DNA from: Tilletiopsis washingtonensis | Lineage: Eukaryota > Basidiomycota > Exobasidiomycetes > Entylomatales | Assembly: GCF_003144115.1 (NCBI RefSeq) | Contig: NW_020312005.1 | Coordinates: 306,562 to 370,561, forward strand | DNA: 64,000 nt | Direction: 5' to 3' | Shown here: one piece after another, positions 21,593 through 31,862 of the stretch | Numbering within the stretch: position 1 is the first letter of the stretch | Layout of the letters: the number at the start of each line of letters is the position of its first letter | Notes under the pieces: model-generated | The model's database searches: none | What the model saw: only the letters and a program-made list of their open reading frames with translations | Told to the model about the DNA's origin: nothing | Made by a program: the position numbers and the translations under genes

Positions 21593-24500
21593 ATGAGCCG
21601 CAGCTTCGGGCGCGAGCACGACGCCGACGTGCGCGCCGCCGCCGCCGACGCCGCGGCGGTGTACGACGCCCTCGGCCCGGCCTCGCCGCCGTACCGGCCC
21701 AGCGAGCCGCACCTGGCGCGCCACGACGCCCACGAGCTCTACGAGCAGGCGCTGCAGCCGGAGGCGCCGGCGCACCACGCTGGGACCCCAGCGGCGGCAG
21801 CAGGCGCGCAGGACCTCTCGCTCTCGCACTCCAACTCGCTCTCCTCGTCCGACGCGCGCGCGCCGGCCAGCGACGCCGGCATGCCGCCCAACTACGCGTC
21901 GCGCACCGACCTCAGCAGTGCCTACTCGGCGCTCGACAAGGGCAAGGCGCCCTCGCCGCCTTCGACGAGTCAAGCGCCGACGGCGTTGCACCCGCACGTC
22001 GTGCCCAGCGGCGCCGCTGTGCCGCGCAATGGCCCGCGTATTGCCGTCACCGACCCGCTGGCGGACATGCGCTCGCGCAACCTCTCGCACCCCGAGGGCC
22101 TCGGCGCACGCTCCGACCTGCCGCGCAACATGCGCCTTGATCTTCAGCGTGCTGCCGCCGCTGCGGCTGCTGCCGACGGCCTGCCGCAGAGCAGCAGTGG
22201 TGCGCCGCCTGTGCGCCCCGGCATGTCGCGCCGCGACAGCAACGCCTCGAGCATCGAGGGCGAGGAGGACACGCAGTTCGACGACTTTGACTGGAGCGAC
22301 GACGAGGGACTTGAAGACTCGGCCAAGCTCGAGGAGGAGGAGCAGCGCCGCCTCGACCTGCTGAAGAAGCGCCGCGGCCGCCTGGCGCCGTCCAAGTGAG
22401 TCGTGCACACAGAGCGCGCAACTCGAGTGCAGGGCCCGTGCTGACCCGTGCCTGCTGCAGAGTGATCCGCTGGCTCTTCACGAGCTTCGCCGGAAACTTC
22501 ATCCTCTCCGCCTCGCTCGCCGTGCCCGCGATCGTGATCCAGTACGTGTACCGCCCGCAGGGCGGCGTGGAGGAGAGCGCGCCGGACGCGGCGCACCGCG
22601 ACTTTGTGGCGGACAACATCCAGGCCTGGTTCACGTGGGCCGCGCTCGGCCTGTTCGTCTCGTGGATCCTGCACGCCTTTGTCGAGATCCTGCCCGCCGC
22701 CTTCATCGCACTCGTGCGCCTGGCGTGGGGCAACGTGTCGCAGCGCATCCTCTCGTTTGCCGAGTTCTACGACGCCATTAAGTACTGGATCAAGATGGTC
22801 TTCTACGCCGCATGGTCGTGGGGCAGCTGGGCGCTCATCTTTGGGCGCATCTGGGGTCTCTACTCGCAGCAGAACCCGGCGACCGAGTCGCGCGCCGCGT
22901 ACCTCTACCGCATCTACCAGGTCGTCGAGTTCTTCTTCTTTCTCATCCTGATCATCAGCGTGGAGCAGATCCTCGTCAAGTGAGTGTGCGGGGCGCGGCA
23001 GCGCAGGGCACAGACTGACATCTGCGCGCAGGTCCATTGCGCTCTCGTTCCACCGTTCTGCGTTTGCCGAGCGCATCAGCGAGGTCACCAAGGCCCTCGA
23101 GACTGTCGACCGCCTGAAGGACTACCGCCCGAAGCTGTACCCAACGCACGGCAAGGCCGGCAGCACGTTCGGCCTTGCCGGCAGCACCTTTGGCATGCGC
23201 ACCGGCGCCCGCACACCTGGCCGCTCGCCGATGATGGCGTACGTCGAGGACGAGTACGCAGGCGACCACGAGGGCGGCGCCGCCACGCCCCGCTCCACCT
23301 CGGGCGGCAAGAGCGGCTTCTGGAGCAAGAAGCACGCTCAGAAGCGTCCGGCGCCGACGGTCATGCCCACTCCCGACGATGCCGCCGGCACGCTGCCGGC
23401 ACACGGCACGTCGCGCAGCGCTCCGCCGTCCACGCCCAAGACGGCCGTCGGACGGGCCGTCGCCAACGGCGCGAGCACGGTGCGCAGCAAGGCCGCCACT
23501 GCCAGCCAGCTGGCGCGCATCGCCATGGACGATCCGTTCAACCTGCTCAAGCAGTCGAGCGTGGGCCAGGTCGCCGCCGACGTCAACTCGCCGGCCGAGG
23601 CCAAGCGCCTGGCGCGCAGCATCTTCACGGCATTCCGCGGGCACCACAAGCGCTCCTATCTCGTGCCGAGCGACTTCAATGCCGCCTTCAAGACGCCCGA
23701 GGAGGCGCGCGCCGCATTTTCCATCTTCGATCGGGACGCGAACGGGGACATTTCGGCGTCGGAGATCAAGACGACCATCATCTCGACGTACAAGGAGCGC
23801 CGCTTCCTCACGCGCTCCATGCAAGACGTGCACCACGCCGTCAACCAGGTGAGTGCGCTGTTGCTGCTTGCCCGGCCTCTCGCTGACACGTCTGTGCAGC
23901 TCGACCGCATCCTGCTGTGCATCGCGGCGATCATCCTGCTCTTCGTCGGCCTTGCAATCTTCAACATAGAAGTGGGCAGCTCTCTCACGACCTTCTACTC
24001 ACTGGCCATAGCCGGTGCCTTCATTTTCAAAGGTGCGCTACCGAATTTGGCCGATGCGCTGCAGCTTCTTCTCGATCACGGCCTGCTTCGAGGCTCGGAG
24101 GCGCTGATGAGCTCCGCTGCATCGTCGTCGCCGCCGAGGCAGCGCCGTGCCGCGCGTCGCGGGCGCGCTCTCACCCGGACCTGGACTGACCTCCCCCCCC
24201 CCCCCTTTCTCCCTACAGAGACTTTCAGCAACGTCTTCGATTCGATAGTCTTGTGGGTACCTTTGCGCCGCGCTGTTGCGAGGCACTGGCTTACACCGCG
24301 CGATCTGCAGCATCTTCGTTAGTCTCGAATCCTACGACGCTGATGCAGAGCGGAGCGGAGCGTCCCGTGTCCACGTGAGAGCCCTGTGCTGACCCGGCTT
24401 GTTAATAGGTCACGCACCCCTACGACACGGGAGACCGCATCTGTCTGGGCGAGGATGTCATGAGCGTCAAGAAGATGTCGCTGCTCTCCTCCGAGTTCAC

Positions 24501-25359
24501 GCTCTGGAACGGCACCAACATCTATATCGCCAACGAGCTGCTCTCCCAGATGCTCATCGTCAACTACCGGCGCTCGGGCTACCAGTGGGAGAGCGCGACG
24601 ATGCAGGTCGCCTACGACACGCCCCTCGAGACGCTCGACGCCGTGCAGGCCGACCTCATCCACTGGCTGCAGACGGAGCCGGAGCGCATGTTCGAGCCGT
24701 CCACGGCCATTGTGCCGCAGTCGATCGACTACATGCGCTCCATCGAGGTGACGATAGGAATGACGCAGCGCGCCAACTGGTGAGGAAGCGACGAATGGAT
24801 GGTTATGGACGCGCACTGACCCCCACTCCGCAGGCAGGACTGGGGCGCCCGCTGGGCGCGTCGCAATGCCTTCTTTGCCGCGCTGACTTAGTGAGTGCTG
24901 CGCGCGGGTTATGCAGGGCTCGCATCTGACGCCGTTCTGCACAGCTACATGAAGAAGCACGGCGTGCGCTTCACGGCCGCCAACCAGCCGATCGTGTACT
25001 GGGCCGACGACGCGGCGCAGCTGCCGCCGACGTACGAGGGCAGCGCCGCCGCTCCGCGCGCCGCCGACGGCGAGGCCGACGGCGACGGCATCGGTATGCG
25101 CTACACGCTGCAGGACGACTTCCAGCCGTCGCCGCCGCCGAGCCCCACGACGGCCGCGGCGCAGGCCGCCACGTCTGGCGGCGTCACGCCGGCCGCGACG
25201 TCGGGCACGACGACGCCGCGCGCGCCGCCGGCGCCCAAGCCCAAGGCCTACATGGGCTTCACGCCGCCCGCCGACGAGCTCGACGGCACGGCGGGCATGC
25301 GCATGCGCCGTGCCCGCACCAAGCGTGGCGCCTTTGCCATGCAGGGCGGCGACGGCTAA
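21593..25359 (+). CDS. EF-hand MscS-type mechanosensitive ion channel (Msy1/Msy2-like)
   Basis: Likely intracellular (ER/nuclear-envelope type) mechanosensitive channel that responds to hypo-osmotic swelling, as known for fission yeast Msy1/Msy2. Eight exons: 21593-22395, 22461-22979, 23032-23848, 23900-24032, 24219-24256, 24409-24779, 24834-24890 and 24945-25359. They sum to 1051 codons (1050 aa). Residues 1-265 are a disordered cytosolic N-terminus. Four hydrophobic helices follow in about residues 270-440 (FAGNFILSASLAVPAIVIQY; FFFFLILIISVEQIL). One EF-hand loop is at about residues 672-684 (DRDANGDISASEI, with good Ca2+-ligand spacing). The MscS pore helix region comes next (ILLCIAAIILLFVGLAIFNI) and then the beta domain opening FSNVFDSIVLW|VTHPYDTGDR. 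The C-terminus is disordered and Ala/Thr/Pro-rich. Intron 4 is long (186 nt) and ends in a run of 14 C residues before the acceptor. All joins restore family motifs. Confidence 0.93.
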
Positions 25360-25781
25360 GCAGCCGAGCCAGCAGCGCCTGCGACTGGGTGCTGCGACGC
25401 GCTGCGCCTCGCTCCCTTTCCCCTCCCTTCACGCAAAACTTAGAGCTTCCCGGCCCCTCCATGTCCACCTCACGACCCACACATCGCCGCAGCGAGCCCG
25501 GCACACGCCGTGCGCTCCTGGCCGTGCGCCGGCCGCACGTCCCGGCCCACTCCTCATCACACATCAGTCACGCCCCCATCGTCGCCCGGCCGCCCTTCTC
25601 AACGCCGCCGGGCATGTCCCCGCACGTAGACCGCCAGGCGAATCGTATCATAGAACTACCAGTGGCGCGGCTGTCAGACGCAGACTGATGCAGAGGACTA
25701 CGGAGGGCGATGGTGTTGCATTTCTTCTTCCCTTCACGGCACAAAACGGACGCAGGTGGATTAGAGATACACTGACGACGC
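25360..25781. other. Convergent 3' intergenic region
   Basis: The channel gene ends at 25359 (plus) and the TMEM205-like gene ends at 25782 (minus). The 422 bp between them are relatively pyrimidine-rich on the plus strand, with short AT-richer patches near 25640-25760 that may serve as 3'-end signals. No gene seen. Confidence 0.45.
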
Positions 25782-26631
25782 TTACGAACGGACGACGCGC
25801 TTGCTGCAGAGGGAGTGCGGGTCAGCACAAGGCCACACTTGAAGCTACATCCACTGCACACGCACAGCGACATCTCGCCGAGGCCGTACTTGGCGAGCCA
25901 GAGGCCGTACTCGACAAGGCCGCCGATGGCGAAGAGCTGGAGCGTGGCCGAGAGCGAGTGGGCGCTGGCGAACTCGACGTTGAGCTTCTTCATCTTCTCC
26001 GAGGCCTGCAAGTGGAGGTCAGCAAGAGTGAAAAGCTCAGCGCATCGTCTCGCGACGCACCGACGGGTCCGAGAAGTCCTTGCCCTCGGCGCGCTCCTGG
26101 CGGTGGCGGTCGTTCATGATCTTGGTGGCCGTGGGCGTGGCGACGAGGAGGTTGAAGAGGCTGAGGCCCGTCGTCGTGAGGAGCGTGACGGCCTGCCAGC
26201 AGTGGACGTCGAGCAGGTCGAAGCGGTGGTAGACGATGGGGTACTCGCGCAGGAACGAGAAGAGCAGGCTGCCGGCAGCGGCGGCCTGGACGCCGAACAC
26301 GGAGGGGAGGAGCACGGCCTGCAGGTTGCCGAAGGACTGGCGCGGCAGGTTCTTGTACGAGGCCGGGGCCGAGATGAGCGTGTGCCAGACAGCGGCGCCC
26401 GTGGAGATGCTGCAGGCGAGTGTGAGCGATTGCGGCGGCAGAGCAGCACGCTCTGGACGCACCCGAAGGCGAAGAGGTGCAGCGAGCGCGTGTCGGGCGT
26501 GAGCAGCGCACGGGCGAGGCCCTGTGGAGTGGTGGTCAGCTTCGGCGCGCCAGAGTGTCCTGCTGCGCGGCACTACGCACGAGGCCGACGCGCGAGGTGC
26601 TCTCAGTCTTAAGTTCGCGGGTGGAAACCAT
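25782..26631 (-). CDS. TMEM205-like (DUF4149) membrane protein
   Basis: Small multi-span membrane protein; fungal TMEM205-like proteins are mostly uncharacterised. Five exons are inferred. Exon 1 (26631-26581) encodes MVSTRELKTESTSRVGL. Exon 2, from 26521, encodes GLARALLTPDTRSLHLFAFG. Exon 3 carries the family core: ISTGAAVWHTLISAPASYKN, NLQAVLLPSVFGVQAAAAGS, and CWQAVTLLTTTGLSLFNLLV. Exon 4 carries ASEKMKKLNVEFASAHSLSA and a last helix (LFAIGGLVEYGLWLAKYGLG). The final exon adds only LKRVVRS before TAA at 25782-25784, after an intron with a CTGAC branch and CTCTGCAG acceptor. The conserved H in AVWHT and the NxLxxxxxxPxxFG-like segment match the family. About 200 residues in all. Confidence 0.85.
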
Positions 26632-27572
26632 GGTGGATGATGGGCTTGGAGGGGTGGTGGTCGGGAAGGCAGGGGGGCGCGGGCGTGGCGTGGGTGTTGG
26701 GCGCGCGCGGGCCACGCGCTGCCCAGCACAGCCAGCGCTCAGCACAGCACCCTGCCCCCCTCGCGCCTTCAACGCTGCGAGTGCTGACTGAGCTGAAAGC
26801 GTCTGCCGCTGCCTGCCTCTTCGAGCAGAAGGGTCCTGCTGTGCCGCCAGCGGATGCGCGTCCGTGCCCAACGTGCGTGGCGCACGCGGCGCGCCGCCCT
26901 CCGCCGCCCGCTCCTCCTCCGCCCCTCATCGAGCGGGGCTGCATCTGCAGCGTGACGTATCGTGCAAGGCAGTGGGCAGCGCCTCGTCGTGGAGGGGTCC
27001 GATCACGTGCGCTGCTCCCACGCCGGCTGATCGGCGCCCTCAGCACGGCGCCGTTTGCCCTGCTCCTCCTCTCTCGCGACCACCGTCTCGCCAAGCTGAA
27101 GGGCTCTCCTCGTCAGAAGACCACAGCCAGATGCGGCAGCTTGCACGATCATTCGTCTAGTGGCACCGGGCGGAGCTAGCCCCGGTCCGCTCGGCTTGCT
27201 GTGTCTGGGCCTGCTTCACGAGCTCAGGAGCATCGAGGCTCGCCGCGGAAGCGTTGCCCTTGCCAGGTAGGCAGCCGATGCAAGAGCGATCCCAGACCGA
27301 CAGCCGACGAGTTCTGCTGCCACCTAGGATGCAAGCGCAGAGCGCAGTGATGCTGGCTGAAGGCGCCGAAGAGGCGAGGTGGCTGGAGCGTCACGTGGGC
27401 TCCCGCGTCGCGCGGCCGCGGCACAGGGCTCAGCGGCGCCGCCGCCGTAGCGCGGCTGCGATGCATGCCGCGGCGCGACACTTCCAGGCCCTCTCACTAC
27501 TCACCACTCCTCCACGCACGCTTCCCTCTTCCCGCGTGTGTGCCGCACCCTCTCCGTGCCACTCAGCGCTTG
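26632..27572. promoter_or_regulatory. Divergent promoter region, TMEM205-like / BUR1-like kinase
   Basis: 941 bp between outward start codons. Two Cbf1-type E-boxes match RTCACGTG: 27002-27009 and 27390-27397. The region otherwise alternates GC-rich and moderately GC-rich stretches, and open frames in it are short or arginine-rich. No tRNA-like or other RNA gene was recognised. Confidence 0.45.
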
Positions 27573-30500
27573 ATGCCGCGCACGCCGCCTCGGCAGCCTG
27601 GCTCGCGCCCCGGCACGGCCAGCAGCAGCAGCAGCGCTGGCACGGGACACCGCATCGCCGGCGTCGCCAGCCGCGGCAGCAGCTTGACGCGCGCCGCAGA
27701 GTCCTCGCCAGCCGCAGCGGCCTCGCAGGCGGGCGAGGGCAGCGCTGTGTCTGGAGCTGCACATATGGCCAGCCGCGACGCAGAGGCAGCGCCAAAGGCC
27801 CCGACGCCGCGTGCCGGGAGCAGCGCGCCAGTGACGGTCATGTCGATCCGCGGCGCGGCGCAGCGCAGGGGCGACTCGGCCACCGCCTCGCCAGCAGCTG
27901 TCGCAGCCAAGCTGCCGCCACAGCAGACTGCAGCGCCCGAGCCACCTGCACCGGTTGATGCCGTCCTCGAGTCGCAGCCGGCCACGGCTGCGCCAGCAGA
28001 GAGCTCGCGGGTGCCAAGCCGCGAGCTGGCACACGCTGCAGCCTCAAGCCGTGCAGCCGAAGACAGCACCAAGCGGAGCCGCTCACCGCCACGCAAGTCA
28101 TCGGACCCGTCGCCGCGCCGACAAAGTGCGCGGCCGGATCGTGACGCCGACGCAGACGAGCGGCGCGTGCGTCCTCGCAGCGACGCTCCGGCCTCGGATA
28201 GGAGGGGGTCGCTGAGCTACGGCGAAGCACGCGACAGGGCCACGAGCCCGAGCAAGGCATCGGAGGGCCGCGCTGATCGCCGCGACTCAGAGCGAGACAG
28301 GCGCCGCAGCGGCGACGACCGGGAGCGCCGTCGCAGCGGTGAGCCTCGCTACGAGCGTCGGGACGAGGAGCGCCGCGAGCACTCGTCTCGGCCGAGCGAC
28401 TCTGGAAGCAGAGAGCACGAGCGCACTCGCGAGCGCCGCACCTCGAATCGATACGAGCGAGACGACCGCGAACGCCGGCGTGACGAGCCGCGCAGCGACC
28501 GCTCAGAGAAGCGCGAGCGGCGCGAGAGCGGCGAAGTCTCTGGCGAGCGAAGTGAACACCGCAGCAGGGACGGCGGGCGCGAGGGCACCTCGGAGCGTCG
28601 CAGCAGCCACGCTCGAGAGGACCGCGATCGCGCAGGTCGGGATGCCGTGCGCGACGACAGCCAGGCCAGCCGGCGGCGCGAGCGCAGCCGCGAGAGCGAC
28701 CGGACGCGCGACGACGACTCCCGGCGGCCTCGCAATTCCGACCGGCGCGAGCGGAGCAGGAGCCGCGAGCCTCGCGAGCACGGCCGCGGCATCGGTCGCG
28801 ACGAGCGGTCGCGCCACGAGGAAGGGCCGCGTGGAGAGCGTGCTGGGGCCAGGGACGAGCCATATGGGCGTCGCCCCGAGCGGCCTGTACTCCCCGGCGT
28901 CACAGGTGATTCGTGGAGGCCCGCAGCCAGCAGCTCGCACGCGCCGCTCGAGCCCGAGCCGTACGCGCGGCGATCAGGCTCCAACGGCAACGACCACGCC
29001 AGCAACAATGGCTGGGGCCAGCGACACCTTGACGACTCTTCGCGCTTTCCTCGCGACCGCTATGGCGCACCCGGAGCACGCGACGACCGGCGCTCGTACG
29101 ACAGCCATCCGTCGTCCTTTGATCACCGATCGTCCGACTCTGAAGCCCGTGCGAACCGCACCTCGGACGGCTGGGGCTCGAGAGCTCGCGAGCGCTCGCC
29201 GCCGGGCAGAGGCGCACAACAGTGGCGTCCTGCGGATCGGCGCGCCTCGCCGCCGCCGCTGGCTCCGCAGATGGATACGCGCCAAGGATCAGGCAGGCTC
29301 GAGGACGACAGATCGCGGCGTTCGCCGCTCCCTGTCCGACCAGCCTCGCCTCCGTCTGGGCCTCACCCTGATGGCCGTAACGGCGCTACGTCGCACAGCT
29401 CGCGCGTTGATGCAGGCCCGCTGACTGGGCCAGCTGCACTACGGCCAGCTGCAGAGCCGGCGTCGCATTCCGGCGCCGAAGCGCGTGCCGATGAGCTGCC
29501 GCGTGCCAGGTCTGTGAAGCGAGACACCTCGCCGCCGCCTCCGCCAGCTCCAGATGCTGCGTCTCAAGCGCCCGAGCGCGAGACTCCACAGCCGCCGGCA
29601 GATGCGCCGCCGCCCGAGCCCAGCCCGCCGCCGCCGCCGCCGGCCATGGACGAAGACGGCGACGTCGAGATGGGCGTCGAGGCGGGCACGAGTGCGCCGC
29701 CAGAGGCCTCAGCTGCAGGCAACGGCGTGCCCGGCGCCGGTCCGCGCATCAGCGGGCGTGCGCTGCGCCGCCTGCGCCCGCCGCGCGTGCCGCTGGACCA
29801 GCGCAAGTTCACGGGCTGCAGCTCGATCGACATGTACGACGTCGGACAGAAGCTGGGCCAGGGCACGTTCGGGTGAGTGCGCTGCGGTGCGGATGTCTCG
29901 CTCTTGCTGATGCGGTGTGTCCACAGCGTGGTGGAGCGTGCTCGTCACAAGATCACGGGCGCGGACGTCGCTCTGAAGCGCGTGACAATCCACGACGACA
30001 AGGATGGCGTGAGCATCAGCGCGCTGAGCCCTTGCGCGTTGCTCTGACTCCAGCTGCTCGGCACAGTTCCCTCTGACTGCCATCCGCGAAATCAAGCTGC
30101 TCAAGCGCCTCTCGCATCCGGCCATCGTGCCCGTCATCGAGATGGCCTTCCGGCCCGCGCCAGAGGCCCGCCGGCCGTCCGAGATCTACATGGTCGAGCC
30201 GTACATGGACCACGACCTGAACGGCATGCTCGAGAACCCGAGCATCACCTTCAGCCCGTCGCAGATGAAGCTGTACATGAAGCAGCTGCTCGAGGGCACG
30301 CTGTTCATGCACAAGGTCAGTCGAGCGGTGTGCTTCTTCCTCGTGCGCCTTGCTCAATGCCAGCTCCGCAGAACAAGATTCTGCATCGCGACATGAAGGC
30401 CGCCAATCTGCTCATCAACAACCAGGGCCAGCTGCAGATCGCCGACTTCGGCCTTGCGCGTCCCTATCACGACGCTGGACCCGGGCACGCCTGGCGGCGC

Positions 30501-31679
30501 GGCGGCTGGAAGGGCGGCGACGCAGCGCACCCATACACCGCCATGGTTGTCACGCGCTGGTATCGTCCGCCGGAGCTGCTCGCTGGCGAGCGCAAGTACG
30601 GCCCGCCGATCGACATGTGGGGTCTTGGGTGAGTCCGCAAAGCAGACACAGGCAGCGCTCGTTTGCTCACCTCCTGGCTCCAGCTGCATCCTCGCCGAGA
30701 TGGTCCAGAAGGGTCCGATCTTCAAGGGCACGTCGGAGATCCACCAGCTCGAGCTGATCTCGGAGATCTGTGGCTCGCCAAACGAGATTAACTACCCAGG
30801 CTGGTACTCGCTACCCGGCGTCAAGAACGCCGAGCCGGACGGCCGCCAGACGGCCAACGACACGCCGGGCCGTCACGACTTCGGTCAGCACCGGCGCAAC
30901 GTGATCGGGCACTTCACGACGGGCCCTCTCTTCGTGTGAGTGAGAAGCATGCCAGCCGTCAGTACAGCTGCTGATCGGCGTTGCCACAGGCGTCGTGAGC
31001 TGGCCGACCTCATCGACAAGCTGCTCGTGCTCGACCCGCGCAAGCGCATGACTGCAGAGGAGGCACTGCAGCATGAGTGGTTCTGGCAGCCGCCGTACCC
31101 GGCGCTCGCCACATCGTAAGTGGCCAGCGCGCTTTCCGAAGCCAGCCAGCGCTGACGAGACATGCCCACAGTCTGCCCAAGTACGAGGCATCGAAGGAGA
31201 TTGACCGCCAGCAGCGGCGCGACAATCGCAAGCAGGTGCCGCCGGCGCCGATGCCAGCGGGCCCGTCGGGCGTGATGAGCAGGCCGTCGTCGGGCCAGCA
31301 CATGCCGTCGGGCATGTCGATGACCGGCCCTGGCCCTTCACGACTTGGACCGGGCGGCGGTGGCGGCGGACCCATGCGCGGCCCTCAGGGCATGTCGTAT
31401 GGTGGCCTACCGCCCCGGCTCATGCAGCCGGTCGGCGCTGCAGCGTACAATGGCGGCGGTGCATACGACGGTGGCTACGGCGGCCGGCCGCCGATGCACC
31501 AGCAGCAAGCATACCAGCAGCAAGGCGGATACGCGCAGCAGCAAGCCGGCGCGTACCAACAGCAGCCGCCACAGCAGCACCAGCACCAGCAGCAGCAAGG
31601 CGGCAGCTACGGCGGCGGCAGATACCCGCAGCAGCAGTACGGCGGACCGCCGCCTCCGCAGCGGAACTACGAGTACTGA
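27573..31679 (+). CDS. BUR1: BUR1/SGV1-type cyclin-dependent kinase (CDK9-like) with long RS-rich N-terminus
   Basis: Ser/Thr kinase that phosphorylates RNA polymerase II and elongation factors. Seven exons: 27573-29872, 29927-30008, 30067-30315, 30372-30628, 30684-30935, 30990-31115 and 31172-31679. They sum to 1258 codons (1257 aa). Residues 1-740 are disordered; about residues 170-560 are very rich in Arg, Ser, Asp and Glu, with many RR-S/E-R dipeptides. The kinase domain runs about residues 755-1110. It has the Gly loop GQGTFGVVERA, the Lys of VALKR (K784), the cyclin-binding helix [15 protein letters not shown] (residues 795-809), HRDMKAAN (H882-R883-D884), DFG (D902), the T-loop Thr of [16 protein letters not shown] (T933), and DMWGLGCILAEM. 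The C-terminus is Gln/Gly/Tyr-rich. Sequence around the T-loop favours BUR1/CDK9; the RS-rich N-terminus is more typical of CDK12/CTK1, so that remains an alternative. Confidence 0.92.
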
Positions 31680-31862
31680 GGCCGGACGGCGAGCACAACT
31701 GCGCCGTCCCTCGCAGCTTCTTGCATCGCCTGGCGGAATACGATGCCGTGGCATCGATCGGGTGCTGAAGATGTGCATGAGTGAGGCAGTGCGTAGAGTA
31801 CAAGTGAGGGGTGAGAGGTGAAGCTGGCGTGCGGCAAGGGAAGTCTGGACAGAGGCAGCGTC

